From positions 22,566 to 86,565 of the forward strand of contig NZ_AFXZ01000050.1 in NCBI RefSeq assembly GCF_000224335.1: DNA of 64,000 nucleotides, read 5' to 3'. The position numbers and the translations under genes are program-made. This document shows positions 55,441-63,960 of the stretch, one piece after another. The notes under the pieces are model-generated. The model saw only the letters and a list, made by a program, of their open reading frames with translations, did not search any database and was not told the origin of the DNA. Source of the stretch: Bizionia argentinensis JUB59 (lineage in GTDB: Bacteria > Bacteroidota > Bacteroidia > Flavobacteriales > Flavobacteriaceae). Position 1 is the stretch's first letter, and each line of letters begins with the position of its first letter.

Positions 55441-55597
55441 GAGTAAAGTATAAAAGTCTAGTTCCCTTTCTTTAAATAAAATATAATATGCTTATTGTAA
55501 GCAAACTAGACAACTTGAAAAATGTAATAATTTTCTAATTTAAGCTATAATTATCAATAGATTACTAAACATATACTTTATTTAGAAATTATATAGT

Positions 55598-55831
55598 CTA
55601 GTCTTTCTTAATCAATAAATAATAAAGGTTAATAAGTGCAATAGCGCCATTGGAGATAATTACGGGCCAAGCAGTTTGGAGCATAAATCCATAAATAACA
55701 AAAAGTATACAGCCAATCGTATTAATAATACGTAGTTTTCGTACATCCTTCATGGTGAAAGATATCAGCAAACCAGCCATAGCCGCATAACCTACCCATT
55801 CTGTAATTGTAATTCCGAATATTTCTTCCAT
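55598..55831 (-). CDS. YgjV-like small membrane protein
   Basis: A 77-residue protein with three membrane helices: about 10-26 (EWVGYAAMAGLLISFTM), 33-50 (LRIINTIGCILFVIYGFM) and 53-72 (AWPVIISNGAIALINLYYLL), ending KKD. It matches the YgjV inner-membrane family, of unknown function. Flavobacterial members are sometimes mislabelled as uroporphyrinogen decarboxylase, which the size rules out. Located after the typA terminator. Confidence 0.75.
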   Translation of the reverse strand: MEEIFGITITEWVGYAAMAGLLISFTMKDVRKLRIINTIGCILFVIYGFMLQTAWPVIISNGAIALINLYYLLIKKD

Positions 55832-55844
55832 AACTATTAGAGAT

Positions 55845-55876
55845 AAAAAAGAGGAATCGTTTTAACGGATTCCTCT
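55845..55876 (-). terminator. Terminator of typA
   Basis: On the minus strand GAGGAATCCGTT pairs with AACGATTCCTC (one bulge), followed by six T. Confidence 0.85.
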
Positions 55877-55909
55877 CAAATTTATAATAATTTACTAGAC
55901 AAATGTCAT

Positions 55910-57709
55910 TTAGTGATTTTTATGACGTTTTCGTTCTGTTTCTGTCAAGTATATTTTACGAATACGAATATGTTTTGGTGTTACCTCAACATACTCATCT
56001 TTCTGAATATACTCCAAAGCCTCTTCTAAAGAGAATTTAATTGCCGGAACAATTTTAGCTTTATCATCAGCACCAGAACTACGAACGTTACTTTGCTTTT
56101 TAGTTTTTGTTACGTTAACAGCCATATCGTCACCACGTGAATTTTCACCAATAACTTGACCTTCATAAATATCTTCACCTGGCTCCACAAAGAACTTACC
56201 ACGATCTTGAAGTTTATCAATAGAATAAGGAATGGCTTGCCCTTTTTCCATAGATACTAAAGAACCGTTTTGACGTTCTGGAATACCACCTTTTAAGGGT
56301 TGGTACTCTTTAAAACGGTGAGCCATGATAGCCTCACCTGCTGTTGCAGTTAACAATTGGTTACGTAAACCTATAATACCACGAGATGGTACTAAAAAGT
56401 TAATAACCATACGGTCACCTTTAGCTTCCATACTTGTCATTTCACCTTTACGCATACTTACCATTTCTACTGCTTTCCCAGAAACATTTTCAGGTAAATC
56501 AATAGTCATTTCTTCAACTGGCTCACATTTAACACCATCAATTTCTCTGATAATAACTTGTGGTTGACCAATTTGAAGTTCATAACCTTCACGACGCATA
56601 GTTTCAATTAAAACCGATAAGTGTAATACACCACGACCAAAAACCATAAACTTATCAGCACTGTCAGTTCCTTCAACGCGAAGCGCTAAATTCTTTTCAA
56701 GTTCTTTTGTTAAACGATCTTTAATATGACGAGATGTTACAAATTTTCCATCTTTACCAAAGAAAGGCGAATCGTTAATAGTAAATAACATACTCATTGT
56801 AGGCTCATCAATTGCGATTGTTTTTAGGCCCTCAGGATTTTCTGCATCGGCAACTGTATCACCAATTTCAAAACCTTCAAGACCAACAATAGCGCAAATA
56901 TCACCTGGTTGAACTTCTTCTACTTTTTTACGGCCAATGCCTTCAAAAATATGTAGTTCTTTAATTTTATTCTTAACAATACTTCCGTCTCTTTTTACCA
57001 ACGAAATATTTTGACCAATTTTAAGTTCGCCACGTGTTAAACGACCAATAGCAATTCGTCCTGTAAAAGACGAGAAGTCCAAAGATGTAATTAACATTTG
57101 TGTATTTCCTTCTGGAATTTTTGGCGCTGGAATATGTTCAATAACCATGTCCAATAATGGCTCAATGTTATCTGTTTCATTTCTCCAATCGTCACTCATC
57201 CAGTTATTTTTAGCTGAACCATAAACGGTTGGAAAATCCAATTGCCACTCTTCCGCACCCAATTCGAACATTAAGTCGAAAACCTTCTCATGAACTTCAT
57301 CTGGTGTGCAATTTTCTTTATCTACTTTATTAATAACCACGCAAGGCTTTAAACCTAAATCGATAGCCTTTTGTAATACAAAACGCGTTTGAGGCATTGG
57401 ACCTTCGAAAGCATCTACTAATAAACAAACACCATCAGCCATATTCAATACACGCTCCACTTCTCCACCAAAATCGGCGTGACCAGGGGTATCAATAATA
57501 TTGATCTTTGTCTCTTTGTAAATTACCGATACGTTTTTAGAAGTAATAGTGATTCCACGTTCGCGTTCCAAATCATTATTATCTAAAATTAGATCACCTG
57601 AATTTTCGTTTTCACGAAATAATGAACAGTGGTGCATAATTTTGTCTACCAAGGTCGTTTTACCGTGATCGACGTGAGCAATGATTGCAATATTTTTTAT
57701 TTTAGCCAT
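55910..57709 (-). CDS. typA: Translational GTPase TypA/BipA
   Basis: A 599-residue EF-G-like GTPase that helps 50S assembly and stress responses. [14 protein letters not shown] (10-23), the switch NNDLERERGITI, DTPGHADFGGEVERV and NKVDKE are present, followed by domains II, III, V and the TypA-specific C-terminal domain (RGIIGLRNQLLTATAGEAIM). Length is standard. Single gene with a TACATTTG promoter element and its own terminator. Confidence 0.97.
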   Translation of the reverse strand: MAKIKNIAIIAHVDHGKTTLVDKIMHHCSLFRENENSGDLILDNNDLERERGITITSKNVSVIYKETKINIIDTPGHADFGGEVERVLNMADGVCLLVDAFEGPMPQTRFVLQKAIDLGLKPCVVINKVDKENCTPDEVHEKVFDLMFELGAEEWQLDFPTVYGSAKNNWMSDDWRNETDNIEPLLDMVIEHIPAPKIPEGNTQMLITSLDFSSFTGRIAIGRLTRGELKIGQNISLVKRDGSIVKNKIKELHIFEGIGRKKVEEVQPGDICAIVGLEGFEIGDTVADAENPEGLKTIAIDEPTMSMLFTINDSPFFGKDGKFVTSRHIKDRLTKELEKNLALRVEGTDSADKFMVFGRGVLHLSVLIETMRREGYELQIGQPQVIIREIDGVKCEPVEEMTIDLPENVSGKAVEMVSMRKGEMTSMEAKGDRMVINFLVPSRGIIGLRNQLLTATAGEAIMAHRFKEYQPLKGGIPERQNGSLVSMEKGQAIPYSIDKLQDRGKFFVEPGEDIYEGQVIGENSRGDDMAVNVTKTKKQSNVRSSGADDKAKIVPAIKFSLEEALEYIQKDEYVEVTPKHIRIRKIYLTETERKRHKNH

Positions 57710-58059
57710 ATATAGTGCCTTATTTTAAGCGTGCAAATGTACGTTATTTTTAGCAGTTTTTATACATATGGAAAAAAAAATGTTAATCACCTCGTAATAT
57801 TGGTGTTAGATACATAATTTTGCAAGTATTTTCTGTAAAAAAAGCACTTAATTCAACTTTTATTACTTCATAAAACAATCTTTTTCCCAGCTTTTATTTC
57901 CGTTAATTTTATGTTATTATTCAACCATTCCAAACATACAATTTGTATATTTCCAAGTGTAAATATGGATAATAATGATAAAACCACCCTTCAAAATAGC
58001 AAACAAGGGCTCTTTATCCTCAACAAAATAGCAAACTAAAAATCTAACCTCTTATTAGC
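57710..58059. other. Non-coding gap between typA and the membrane protein gene
   Basis: AT-rich. Holds the typA promoter element, an exact TAATTTTG at 57815-57822 on the plus strand without a proper partner, and two direct copies of CAAAATAGCAAAC at 57992-58004 and 58024-58036. A short frame of 18 codons from 57977 is not convincing as a gene. Confidence 0.5.
57734..57741 (-). promoter_or_regulatory. -7 element of typA
   Basis: TACATTTG on the minus strand, 25 bases before the ATG; no clear TTG at the usual distance. Confidence 0.6.
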
Positions 58060-58422
58060 ATGAAACTAATTAACAAATATTATAAATTTATCCCTTATTT
58101 ATATTTTATTGTTACCATAACGTACTGGTTTACCAGCGTCAATAAAATCCAAGGCGGCATTACTGCTTATCCTATTTTACTTTTTGCCATCCCCTTTGCT
58201 TGGCAACTTATAAAGCCAAGTAGAAAACTCAACTTCACATTAGGTATTGTTTTTGTTTGCTTATCATCGTATTTAATTTTGGCCTATTTATCGGATATAT
58301 TGAAAATAATTTCGTTTTCCGAAACCGTTAAAAACTTTTTGTTTATTGGAGGTGTATTTGTTGTTTCCAATTTTATTATGTCGCTGTGGATGATTAGAAA
58401 TAGCATAAAAAAAACGTTTTAA
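58060..58422 (+). CDS. Small four-helix membrane protein of unknown function
   Basis: A 120-residue integral membrane protein with four hydrophobic segments: about 9-26 (YKFIPYLYFIVTITYWFT), 32-50 (GGITAYPILLFAIPFAWQ), 59-78 (LNFTLGIVFVCLSSYLILAY) and 90-110. No conserved catalytic residues. It is next to kdsA, but a separate kdsA promoter element lies at its end, so the link may be only positional. Confidence 0.65.
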   Translation: MKLINKYYKFIPYLYFIVTITYWFTSVNKIQGGITAYPILLFAIPFAWQLIKPSRKLNFTLGIVFVCLSSYLILAYLSDILKIISFSETVKNFLFIGGVFVVSNFIMSLWMIRNSIKKTF

Positions 58423-58427
58423 ATACG

Positions 58428-58435
58428 TACCTTTG
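58428..58435 (+). promoter_or_regulatory. -7 element of kdsA
   Basis: TACCTTTG, an exact match, six bases after the preceding stop and 20 bases before the kdsA ATG. Confidence 0.6.
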
Positions 58436-58455
58436 ATCTCTAAAATTTAGTCCAA

Positions 58456-59274
58456 ATGACACTTAAAGACGTACCAAAATTAAAATATACAGATTCAGAT
58501 AATTTTTTCCTTTTAGCAGGACCATGTGCAATAGAAAGCGAAGACATGGCGCTACGCATTGCTGAAAAAATTTTAAAAATCACAGATAAACTTCATATTC
58601 CATTTATATTTAAAGGAAGTTTTAAGAAAGCAAATCGTAGTCGCATTGACAGTTTTACGGGAATTGGTGATGAGAAGGCTCTTAAAATACTTCAAAAAGT
58701 ATCGCAAACATTTGACATTCCAACAGTAACCGACATTCATGAAGTATCAGATGCCGCCATGGCAGCCGAATATGTGGATGTTCTCCAAATCCCTGCATTT
58801 TTAGTACGTCAAACCGATTTAGTGGTTGCTGCTGCTAAAACTGGAAAAGTAGTAAACCTGAAAAAAGGGCAATTTATGAGTCCTGAATCCATGAAACATG
58901 CGGTTCAAAAAGTAAAAGACTCTGGTAGCGACAAGGCATGGATTACAGATCGAGGAACCATGTTTGGTTATCAAGATATGATTGTCGATTTCCGCGGCAT
59001 TCCTACCATGCGCGAATATGCGCCTACTATTTTAGATGTCACACACTCTCTACAACAACCCAACCAATCTGTTGGCGTTACCGGTGGCCGCCCAGATATG
59101 ATTGAAACAATTGCAAGGGCAGGTATTGTAAATCATGTAGATGGTTTATTTATTGAAACACATTTTGATCCAGCAAATGCAAAAAGCGATGGCGCGAACA
59201 TGCTGCATTTAAACAATCTTGAAAAACTACTGACTAATTTAGTAGCCATAAGAAAAACAGTTCAAAGTTTATAA
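58456..59274 (+). CDS. kdsA: 3-deoxy-8-phosphooctulonate synthase
   Basis: A 272-residue enzyme that condenses arabinose-5-phosphate with phosphoenolpyruvate to Kdo-8-phosphate for lipopolysaccharide inner core. LLAGPCAIESE (18-28), KGSFKKANRSR, DRGTMFGYQDMIVDFRGIP and FIETHFDPANAKSDGANML are diagnostic and complete. Asn in KKANRSR is conserved. Cytoplasmic. It supports a Gram-negative outer membrane with Kdo-lipid A. Confidence 0.97.
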   Translation: MTLKDVPKLKYTDSDNFFLLAGPCAIESEDMALRIAEKILKITDKLHIPFIFKGSFKKANRSRIDSFTGIGDEKALKILQKVSQTFDIPTVTDIHEVSDAAMAAEYVDVLQIPAFLVRQTDLVVAAAKTGKVVNLKKGQFMSPESMKHAVQKVKDSGSDKAWITDRGTMFGYQDMIVDFRGIPTMREYAPTILDVTHSLQQPNQSVGVTGGRPDMIETIARAGIVNHVDGLFIETHFDPANAKSDGANMLHLNNLEKLLTNLVAIRKTVQSL

Positions 59275-59302
59275 ACTCTCCTTTAATAACACCATTCTTT
59301 TT

Positions 59303-59341
59303 ACATTTTAAATGCCGCATTATCATCGGCGTTTAAAATGT
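59303..59341 (+). terminator. Terminator of kdsA
   Basis: ACATTTTAAATGCCG pairs with CGGCGTTTAAAATGT (15 pairs, one G-U) around a nine-base loop. T-rich sequence is on the upstream side, so it is not a classical U-tract terminator in the kdsA direction. Confidence 0.65.
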
Positions 59342-59361
59342 GAAATGGTAAGAATTATTCT

Positions 59362-59369
59362 TATTTTTG
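59362..59369 (+). promoter_or_regulatory. -7 element upstream of the outer-membrane protein gene
   Basis: TATTTTTG, exact match, but 140 bases before the next ATG (59510), implying a long leader of unknown content. No small gene is evident in between. Confidence 0.45.
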
Positions 59370-59509
59370 CAAATTGAATAAAAACTGTTGCCGCTTTAAC
59401 AAGCTTTTCTTTACACTGAAAATCAACAACTTGCAAAACGACGAGTGTTTTCTATTCACCAAAGGCGTAAGCATCAAAGAAATTTGCGTCTAACATCTAA
59501 ATTTAACTA

Positions 59510-60370
59510 ATGATAGTGAACCTTAATAAAGCGCTAGCAATCTTATTTGTTTGCATTTTAAACTGGAGTGCTTTTGCACAAAAAGAACCATCTTCTCTTT
59601 ATACATCTCATAATAAAGGAAAAACATTTTTAAGCTGGGGAGGTAATAGAGGGGCTTTTACAAAATCGGATATCAACTTTAAAGGTGATAACTATAACTT
59701 CACAACAGAAGATGTGAAGGCTAGCGACAAACCAAAAGGTTGGCATATAGATTATTTAAACCCAACGCGCATGACAATCCCACAAACCAATTTTAAAGTC
59801 GGCCATTTTATATCCGATAATTATTATTTGGCACTTGGATTAGATCATATGAAATATGTAATGAACCAAAATCAATATGCAAATATCAACGGCTATATAG
59901 ACTTACCAGCAAGTGAGGCAGGATCTATTCATAACGGCATTTATCAAAATGAAAGTATTCAGCTAACCGAAGAATTTTTGATGTTTGAACATACTGATGG
60001 ACTTAACTATCTGTATGCTGAATTTGGAAGGTTTGATGATATTTCTAGTATATTCGGCATTATTAATACTGATATATTTCAGGTAAATATTACCGAAGGA
60101 GTTGGCGCCGGTGTTCTTTACCCAAAAACTAACACCACACTATTGCAAAAAAATCGTTATGACGACTTTCATATATCTGGTTATGGCGTGGCCTTAAACG
60201 CTGGTATAAACTTAACATTTTTAAAATATTTCTTTATTCAAGGTGATTTGCGAGGCGGTTATATTAATATGCCCAATGTTAGAACAACAAGAAGCTCTAA
60301 CGACAGCGCATCACATCATTTTATGTTTATAGAAAGTGTGTTTTCAATAGGTGGAATTTTTAGAATATAA
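59510..60370 (+). CDS. Outer-membrane beta-barrel protein of unknown function
   Basis: A 286-residue protein with a signal peptide (1-23, ending AFAQ). The mature part has many amphipathic strands (NFKVGHFISDNYYLALGLDH; GYGVALNAGINLTFLKYFFI) and ends in GGIFRI, consistent with a twelve- to fourteen-strand barrel. No known family recognised. It is followed after two bases by a GNAT gene and may be co-transcribed. Confidence 0.7.
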   Translation: MIVNLNKALAILFVCILNWSAFAQKEPSSLYTSHNKGKTFLSWGGNRGAFTKSDINFKGDNYNFTTEDVKASDKPKGWHIDYLNPTRMTIPQTNFKVGHFISDNYYLALGLDHMKYVMNQNQYANINGYIDLPASEAGSIHNGIYQNESIQLTEEFLMFEHTDGLNYLYAEFGRFDDISSIFGIINTDIFQVNITEGVGAGVLYPKTNTTLLQKNRYDDFHISGYGVALNAGINLTFLKYFFIQGDLRGGYINMPNVRTTRSSNDSASHHFMFIESVFSIGGIFRI

Positions 60371-60372
60371 TT

Positions 60373-60837
60373 ATGGTAGAAATTAGAGAGGCAATTATAG
60401 ACGATTTACCTGAAATAACAGAACTTTTCAGGAATACTATTTTACATATTAATTCAAAGCATTATTCCGAAGAACAATTAAATGTATGGGCTTCAGGTGC
60501 TGATAATACAAAAAAATGGACCGCACGAATTACCAAAAATTACTTCATTGTAGCTGAATTAGATGGCATTATTGTTGGTTTTGCATATATAACGCAAGGG
60601 TATTATTTAGACGGTATATACGTTCATAAAGATTACAAACGTCAAGGTATTGGAGCTAAACTATTACGTGTTATAGAATCGCAGGTAATTATGGCTGGTT
60701 TTAAAGAAATTAAATCAGACGTTTACAAAACGGCACTTCCTTTTTTTGATGATTATTATTACGACGTTGAAAAAAAACAACTCAAACATTTAAAAACAGA
60801 AACTTTTGATAACTACATTATTTTCAAAACGCTGTAA
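60373..60837 (+). CDS. GNAT family N-acetyltransferase
   Basis: A 154-residue acetyltransferase. The acetyl-CoA motif is in IYVHKDYKRQGIGAKLLRVI (near 79-98, with R-x2-GIG-x), preceded by the strand IIVGFAYITQGYYLDG. Substrate unknown. The stop codon TAA at 60835-60837 directly meets the stop of the convergent DUF1801 gene at 60838. Confidence 0.88.
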   Translation: MVEIREAIIDDLPEITELFRNTILHINSKHYSEEQLNVWASGADNTKKWTARITKNYFIVAELDGIIVGFAYITQGYYLDGIYVHKDYKRQGIGAKLLRVIESQVIMAGFKEIKSDVYKTALPFFDDYYYDVEKKQLKHLKTETFDNYIIFKTL

Positions 60838-61200
60838 TTAAGTCGTTAACGATTTATCTTTATGCTGGCAAATCTCGTTTAGAATAGCAATTAAAACCTC
60901 ATCAATAACTTCTTTTAGTGTTTTATAGCGTAGGGATTTAACTAATTTTCGCTTTTCACTTACTAAATACATGTGGAATTTTTCGTCTATATACGCGGCG
61001 TGCCAAAAACCAACATCAACATAATCTTTGCTTTGATTCAAATAACAAATAGGTCGTTTACCAATATAATAACACGGCAAGCCCCATTTATATTTTAATT
61101 CTGTTGTTGGTAACGCAAGCTCTATAACTGCATGAAGATGCATCATTATAGATTTATAGGGTTCTGGTTTATTAAATATATATTCTTCTGCTGGTTTCAT
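60838..61200 (-). CDS. DUF1801 domain-containing protein
   Basis: A 120-residue cytoplasmic protein of the DUF1801 (YdhG-like) fold: KPEPYKSIMMHLHAVIELAL, TELKYKWGLPCYYIGKRPIC and YVDVGFWHAAYIDEK are typical. Related small proteins bind iron or hydrophobic ligands, but the role is not established. It starts 11 bases after the SDR gene and forms a run SDR-DUF1801 behind the LYS1-like gene. Confidence 0.8.
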   Translation of the reverse strand: MKPAEEYIFNKPEPYKSIMMHLHAVIELALPTTELKYKWGLPCYYIGKRPICYLNQSKDYVDVGFWHAAYIDEKFHMYLVSEKRKLVKSLRYKTLKEVIDEVLIAILNEICQHKDKSLTT

Positions 61201-61211
61201 AAACTTTAAGA

Positions 61212-61994
61212 TTAATCCTCACGATTCTTCTCCTGAATTTTTCTCACTATTCGTGTGGCCATATTTCTAGGAATAAAGCGTGGTAAAAAACCGAGGATTT
61301 TATTAATACCGCCTGGAATAGCAACGGACTTACCGCTCATCATAGCTTTATAACCAAAAGCAGCAACTGCTTGTGGACTTGCCATATTAAAAGTTATTTT
61401 ATTTTCTGAACAATTAACAGCTACCACCTCCTGAAATGAGGTTTTTGTCGGCCCAGGACATAAAGCTGTAACCGTAACCCCTGTTCCTTTTAACTCGTTA
61501 GCAATGGCTTCTGAAAAAGACAAAATATAGCCTTTCGTAGCGTAATATAAAGACATTAATGGTCCCGGTTGAAAAGCTGCCAAAGAGGACAAATTTAATA
61601 TTTTACCATGACCACGTTCCACCATACCATCTAACACTAATTTGGTTAAATGCGTGGTCGTAATTACGTGTAAATTTAGCATTTGCGACTGACGTGCCCA
61701 ATCCACTTCATGAAAAGCGCCATAAAAACCAAACCCCGCATTATTAACTAACGCATCAATATGAACACCTCCTAATTCCGACATAATTTCTTCAGAAATA
61801 TTCAATCGACATAAATCTTTTCTCATAGTCTGTAGTTCAACAGAAAATGATTTTTTAATACTTTTTTCTGCCGCTTTAAGTTTATCGGCATCAATATCAA
61901 TAAGAATCAAGTTGTAATTATCCTTCGCAAATAAAAGCGCAAGTTCATACCCCAAACCTGAAGCACCTCCCGTTATTAATACTGTTTTACTCAT
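61212..61994 (-). CDS. Short-chain dehydrogenase/reductase
   Basis: A 260-residue NAD(P)-dependent oxidoreductase with TGGASGLGYE (7-16), NNAGFG, the catalytic serine in LNLSSLAAF and Tyr-x3-Lys in YYATKGYIL. The C-terminal helix with RFIPRNMATRIVRKIQEK suggests membrane association, like the long-chain ketoacyl reductase branch. Substrate unknown. It starts 12 bases after the dehydrogenase gene. Confidence 0.9.
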   Translation of the reverse strand: MSKTVLITGGASGLGYELALLFAKDNYNLILIDIDADKLKAAEKSIKKSFSVELQTMRKDLCRLNISEEIMSELGGVHIDALVNNAGFGFYGAFHEVDWARQSQMLNLHVITTTHLTKLVLDGMVERGHGKILNLSSLAAFQPGPLMSLYYATKGYILSFSEAIANELKGTGVTVTALCPGPTKTSFQEVVAVNCSENKITFNMASPQAVAAFGYKAMMSGKSVAIPGGINKILGFLPRFIPRNMATRIVRKIQEKNRED

Positions 61995-62006
61995 ACACTT
62001 AAAATA

Positions 62007-63209
62007 TTAGTTGCCGTCTACGTAATCTTGAAGGTAAGCGAAACGCTTTGTTAATTTTCCGTTTTCTGTAATTTTAGCGCGTTTTAAAATGCCACGTTCA
62101 TCATTATTAAAAAAGGCTGGAATTACGTGTTCCAAGAACATATTGCCAAAACCTTCACTTGCATCTTTGGGTAATTCGCAAGGTAAATTATCGACAGCCA
62201 TAACAGTAATTGCGTTTTCAGCATTAAAAGCTACCTCACTTTCCGTTTTAGCATCGTACCCATAAAACGGATTGGCAATTGTTGATGCGCGCAAAGTAGA
62301 CGCCACAGGTCCATCAACATCACAGCTAACATCGGCTATTAAATTAATATTAAATTCTGGTTGCTTTGCATCATCACGAGTAAATAAATACGGTGCATCA
62401 TTCCCGTAAAAATGACCTGCAATAAAGTAATCCGTCACTTTAGCATAAGCCATAAAGTTACTTTCATAGCCTGTTGGGTTTTTATAGAACTCGTGCTTAT
62501 TACCCACCTTGCCATCCTTGCGTTTATTGTATTCCATAACGTTAGCCATACAATAAACAGGTTCCGAAAAAGTACTCGTTAAATACAGCGCATCACTAAC
62601 TTGTTTAATATTTAAATAATCGAGAATTTCTTTAGATCCATGTGCTACTTTTCCAGTTCCCGTTAGCAGAATTTTTATATTCGGGATGGTAATTTTATCT
62701 AATTCTTTTTTAACAGCATCTAAATCAGCAAGCGTTTCTACTTTAGGTAAAGTAAAAAAACCATCACGCAAACCCAGCGCGCGAAAACCATTATATGCAC
62801 CAACTAAACCAGCATAGCGTCCAAAACCAATTAGTCTCGAACCTGTTTGGCGCACAATAGTTTCATGATCGTACATGACAATGTTTTCTTCTAACATGGT
62901 TTGTAATAGCCTCCTATTATAAGGTTGTTCCTTTATAGTATGGGAGAAGAAAAAGTACTTTTTATTGGGAATTAAACTTTCTACCGGCACTTCTTTTACG
63001 CCAAGCATGACATCACAATCAGTAATATTATCAGTAACTTTAAAACTAAGCGCTTTATAGGCGCTATCAGGGAAAATTCGAATATCGCTAGATTCTACAA
63101 TAAACTCCGCTTCAGGAAATTGATCACGGGCTTCAGCCAGTTTTTCTGGTGAAAACACTACGCGTCTATCTGGAGGACTTTTACGTTCTTTTATAAGGGC
63201 AAATTTCAT
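62007..63209 (-). CDS. LYS1-like (saccharopine/alanine dehydrogenase-type) NAD(P) oxidoreductase
   Basis: A 400-residue protein of the alanine dehydrogenase/PNT superfamily. The N-terminal catalytic domain has KERKSPPDRRVVFSPEKL (7-24) and FFFSHTIKEQPYNRRLL; the nucleotide-binding domain shows KILLTGTGKVAHGSKEIL, a GxGxxxxG fingerprint. It resembles saccharopine dehydrogenase (lysine-forming), but bacterial members of this type have uncertain substrates, so a lysine role is tentative. First gene of a run with the SDR and DUF1801 genes. Confidence 0.82.
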   Translation of the reverse strand: MKFALIKERKSPPDRRVVFSPEKLAEARDQFPEAEFIVESSDIRIFPDSAYKALSFKVTDNITDCDVMLGVKEVPVESLIPNKKYFFFSHTIKEQPYNRRLLQTMLEENIVMYDHETIVRQTGSRLIGFGRYAGLVGAYNGFRALGLRDGFFTLPKVETLADLDAVKKELDKITIPNIKILLTGTGKVAHGSKEILDYLNIKQVSDALYLTSTFSEPVYCMANVMEYNKRKDGKVGNKHEFYKNPTGYESNFMAYAKVTDYFIAGHFYGNDAPYLFTRDDAKQPEFNINLIADVSCDVDGPVASTLRASTIANPFYGYDAKTESEVAFNAENAITVMAVDNLPCELPKDASEGFGNMFLEHVIPAFFNNDERGILKRAKITENGKLTKRFAYLQDYVDGN

Positions 63210-63346
63210 TGAGATTACTGTATTATTTTTTCGTTTACCGTAACTTATGACGTTTGAGAAAACGAAAAATGTGTTAATACTAGGACTGACACAATTACCG
63301 AATTATTATTTGGTACATGTTTTGCACGAAAGTACATGGAATTGGA

Positions 63347-63375
63347 TTGTTGCACAACTTTTTTTTGTAAGTTTG
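63347..63375 (+). promoter_or_regulatory. Full-consensus promoter 150 bases upstream of ssrA
   Basis: TTG (63347-63349), 18 bases, TAAGTTTG (63368-63375). Exact match. It would start RNA near 63381, giving a long tmRNA precursor or a separate short RNA. Confidence 0.65.
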
Positions 63376-63456
63376 CTTTCCTTTTAAGAAAATATTTATT
63401 TTGAATAGATTGATTTGATTAAAAGGTGTTCCAAAAATCCTTAAATATCGGGATGG

Positions 63457-63502
63457 AATAAATTCAATAACGTAAAATTAATAAATTCAATTACGAAAAA
63501 TT
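63457..63502 (+). repeat. 23-bp tandem repeat upstream of ssrA
   Basis: AATAAATTCAATAACG-TAAAATT and AATAAATTCAATTACG-AAAAATT in direct succession (20 of 23 equal), ending against the proximal -7 element. Confidence 0.8.
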
Positions 63503-63509
63503 AATTTTG
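63502..63509 (+). promoter_or_regulatory. Proximal -7 element of ssrA
   Basis: TAATTTTG, exact match, 14 bases before the mature 5' end. No TTG at the usual distance. Confidence 0.55.
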
Positions 63510-63523
63510 CTATTTCATTTACT

Positions 63524-63917
63524 GGGGTCGACTGGTTTTGACAGCGAGTACACTCAAACGGTAAGCACGTCGTGTAATGACTTTGAAACACGTAAAAGGC
63601 TAGGTCAACTTTTTAAACGGCGAGAATAACTACGCTTTAGCTGCATAATCTGAATTACAGTAAGATTCGTGCTCATTCCTACTAGGTAGGAAGGCTAAAT
63701 GTCTCCTGAAAGCCTTGATTAGCGGCGTTCGATTAGAGGCATCGTAAATGTTAATATAGCATATATAGCGCTTTGATGTGTATGTGAAACTCAAAAAGAT
63801 AAGTTGTAAGTGGGTTGTCTTTAACCAGCTTGCAAACGAAAACCCAAGAAAAGAATAAACGTGTAGAAGCCCCTTTGATGGCTTGTTTGGACGAGAGTTC
63901 GATTCTCTCCGACTCCA
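63524..63917 (+). ncRNA. ssrA: Transfer-messenger RNA (tmRNA)
   Basis: A 394-base tmRNA that rescues stalled ribosomes and tags the unfinished protein for destruction. The tRNA-like ends pair GGGGTCG with CGACTCC, and the T arm GAGAGTTCGATTCTCTC is intact. The tag frame reads GENNYALAA then TAA (63618-63647), the form usual in flavobacteria. CCA is not encoded, so it must be added. An apparent minus-strand gene over 63630-63920 is a mirror of this RNA. Confidence 0.97.
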
Positions 63918-63919
63918 CA

Positions 63920-63960
63920 AACCCCCTTTGAAAGCCTTGCTTTCAAAGGGGGTTTAATTT
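63920..63960 (+). terminator. Terminator of ssrA
   Basis: ACCCCCTTTGAAAGC pairs perfectly with GCTTTCAAAGGGGGT (15 pairs) around CTT, followed by TTAATTTT. Confidence 0.93.

Larger units (their letters stand above)
63210..63523. other. Non-coding gap before ssrA
   Basis: Contains two plus-strand promoter candidates (63347-63375 and 63502-63509) and a 23-base tandem repeat at 63457-63502. No gene seen. Confidence 0.6.

Noticed and set aside
57977..58033. 18-codon frame as a leader peptide
   Set aside because: No ribosome-binding signal, no attenuator structure, and its sequence includes the direct repeat; too weak.
63630..63920. 96-codon minus-strand frame starting MWSRRESNSRPNKPSK
   Set aside because: It is antisense to the tmRNA; its first codons are the reverse of the tRNA-like 3' end, a well-known false gene.
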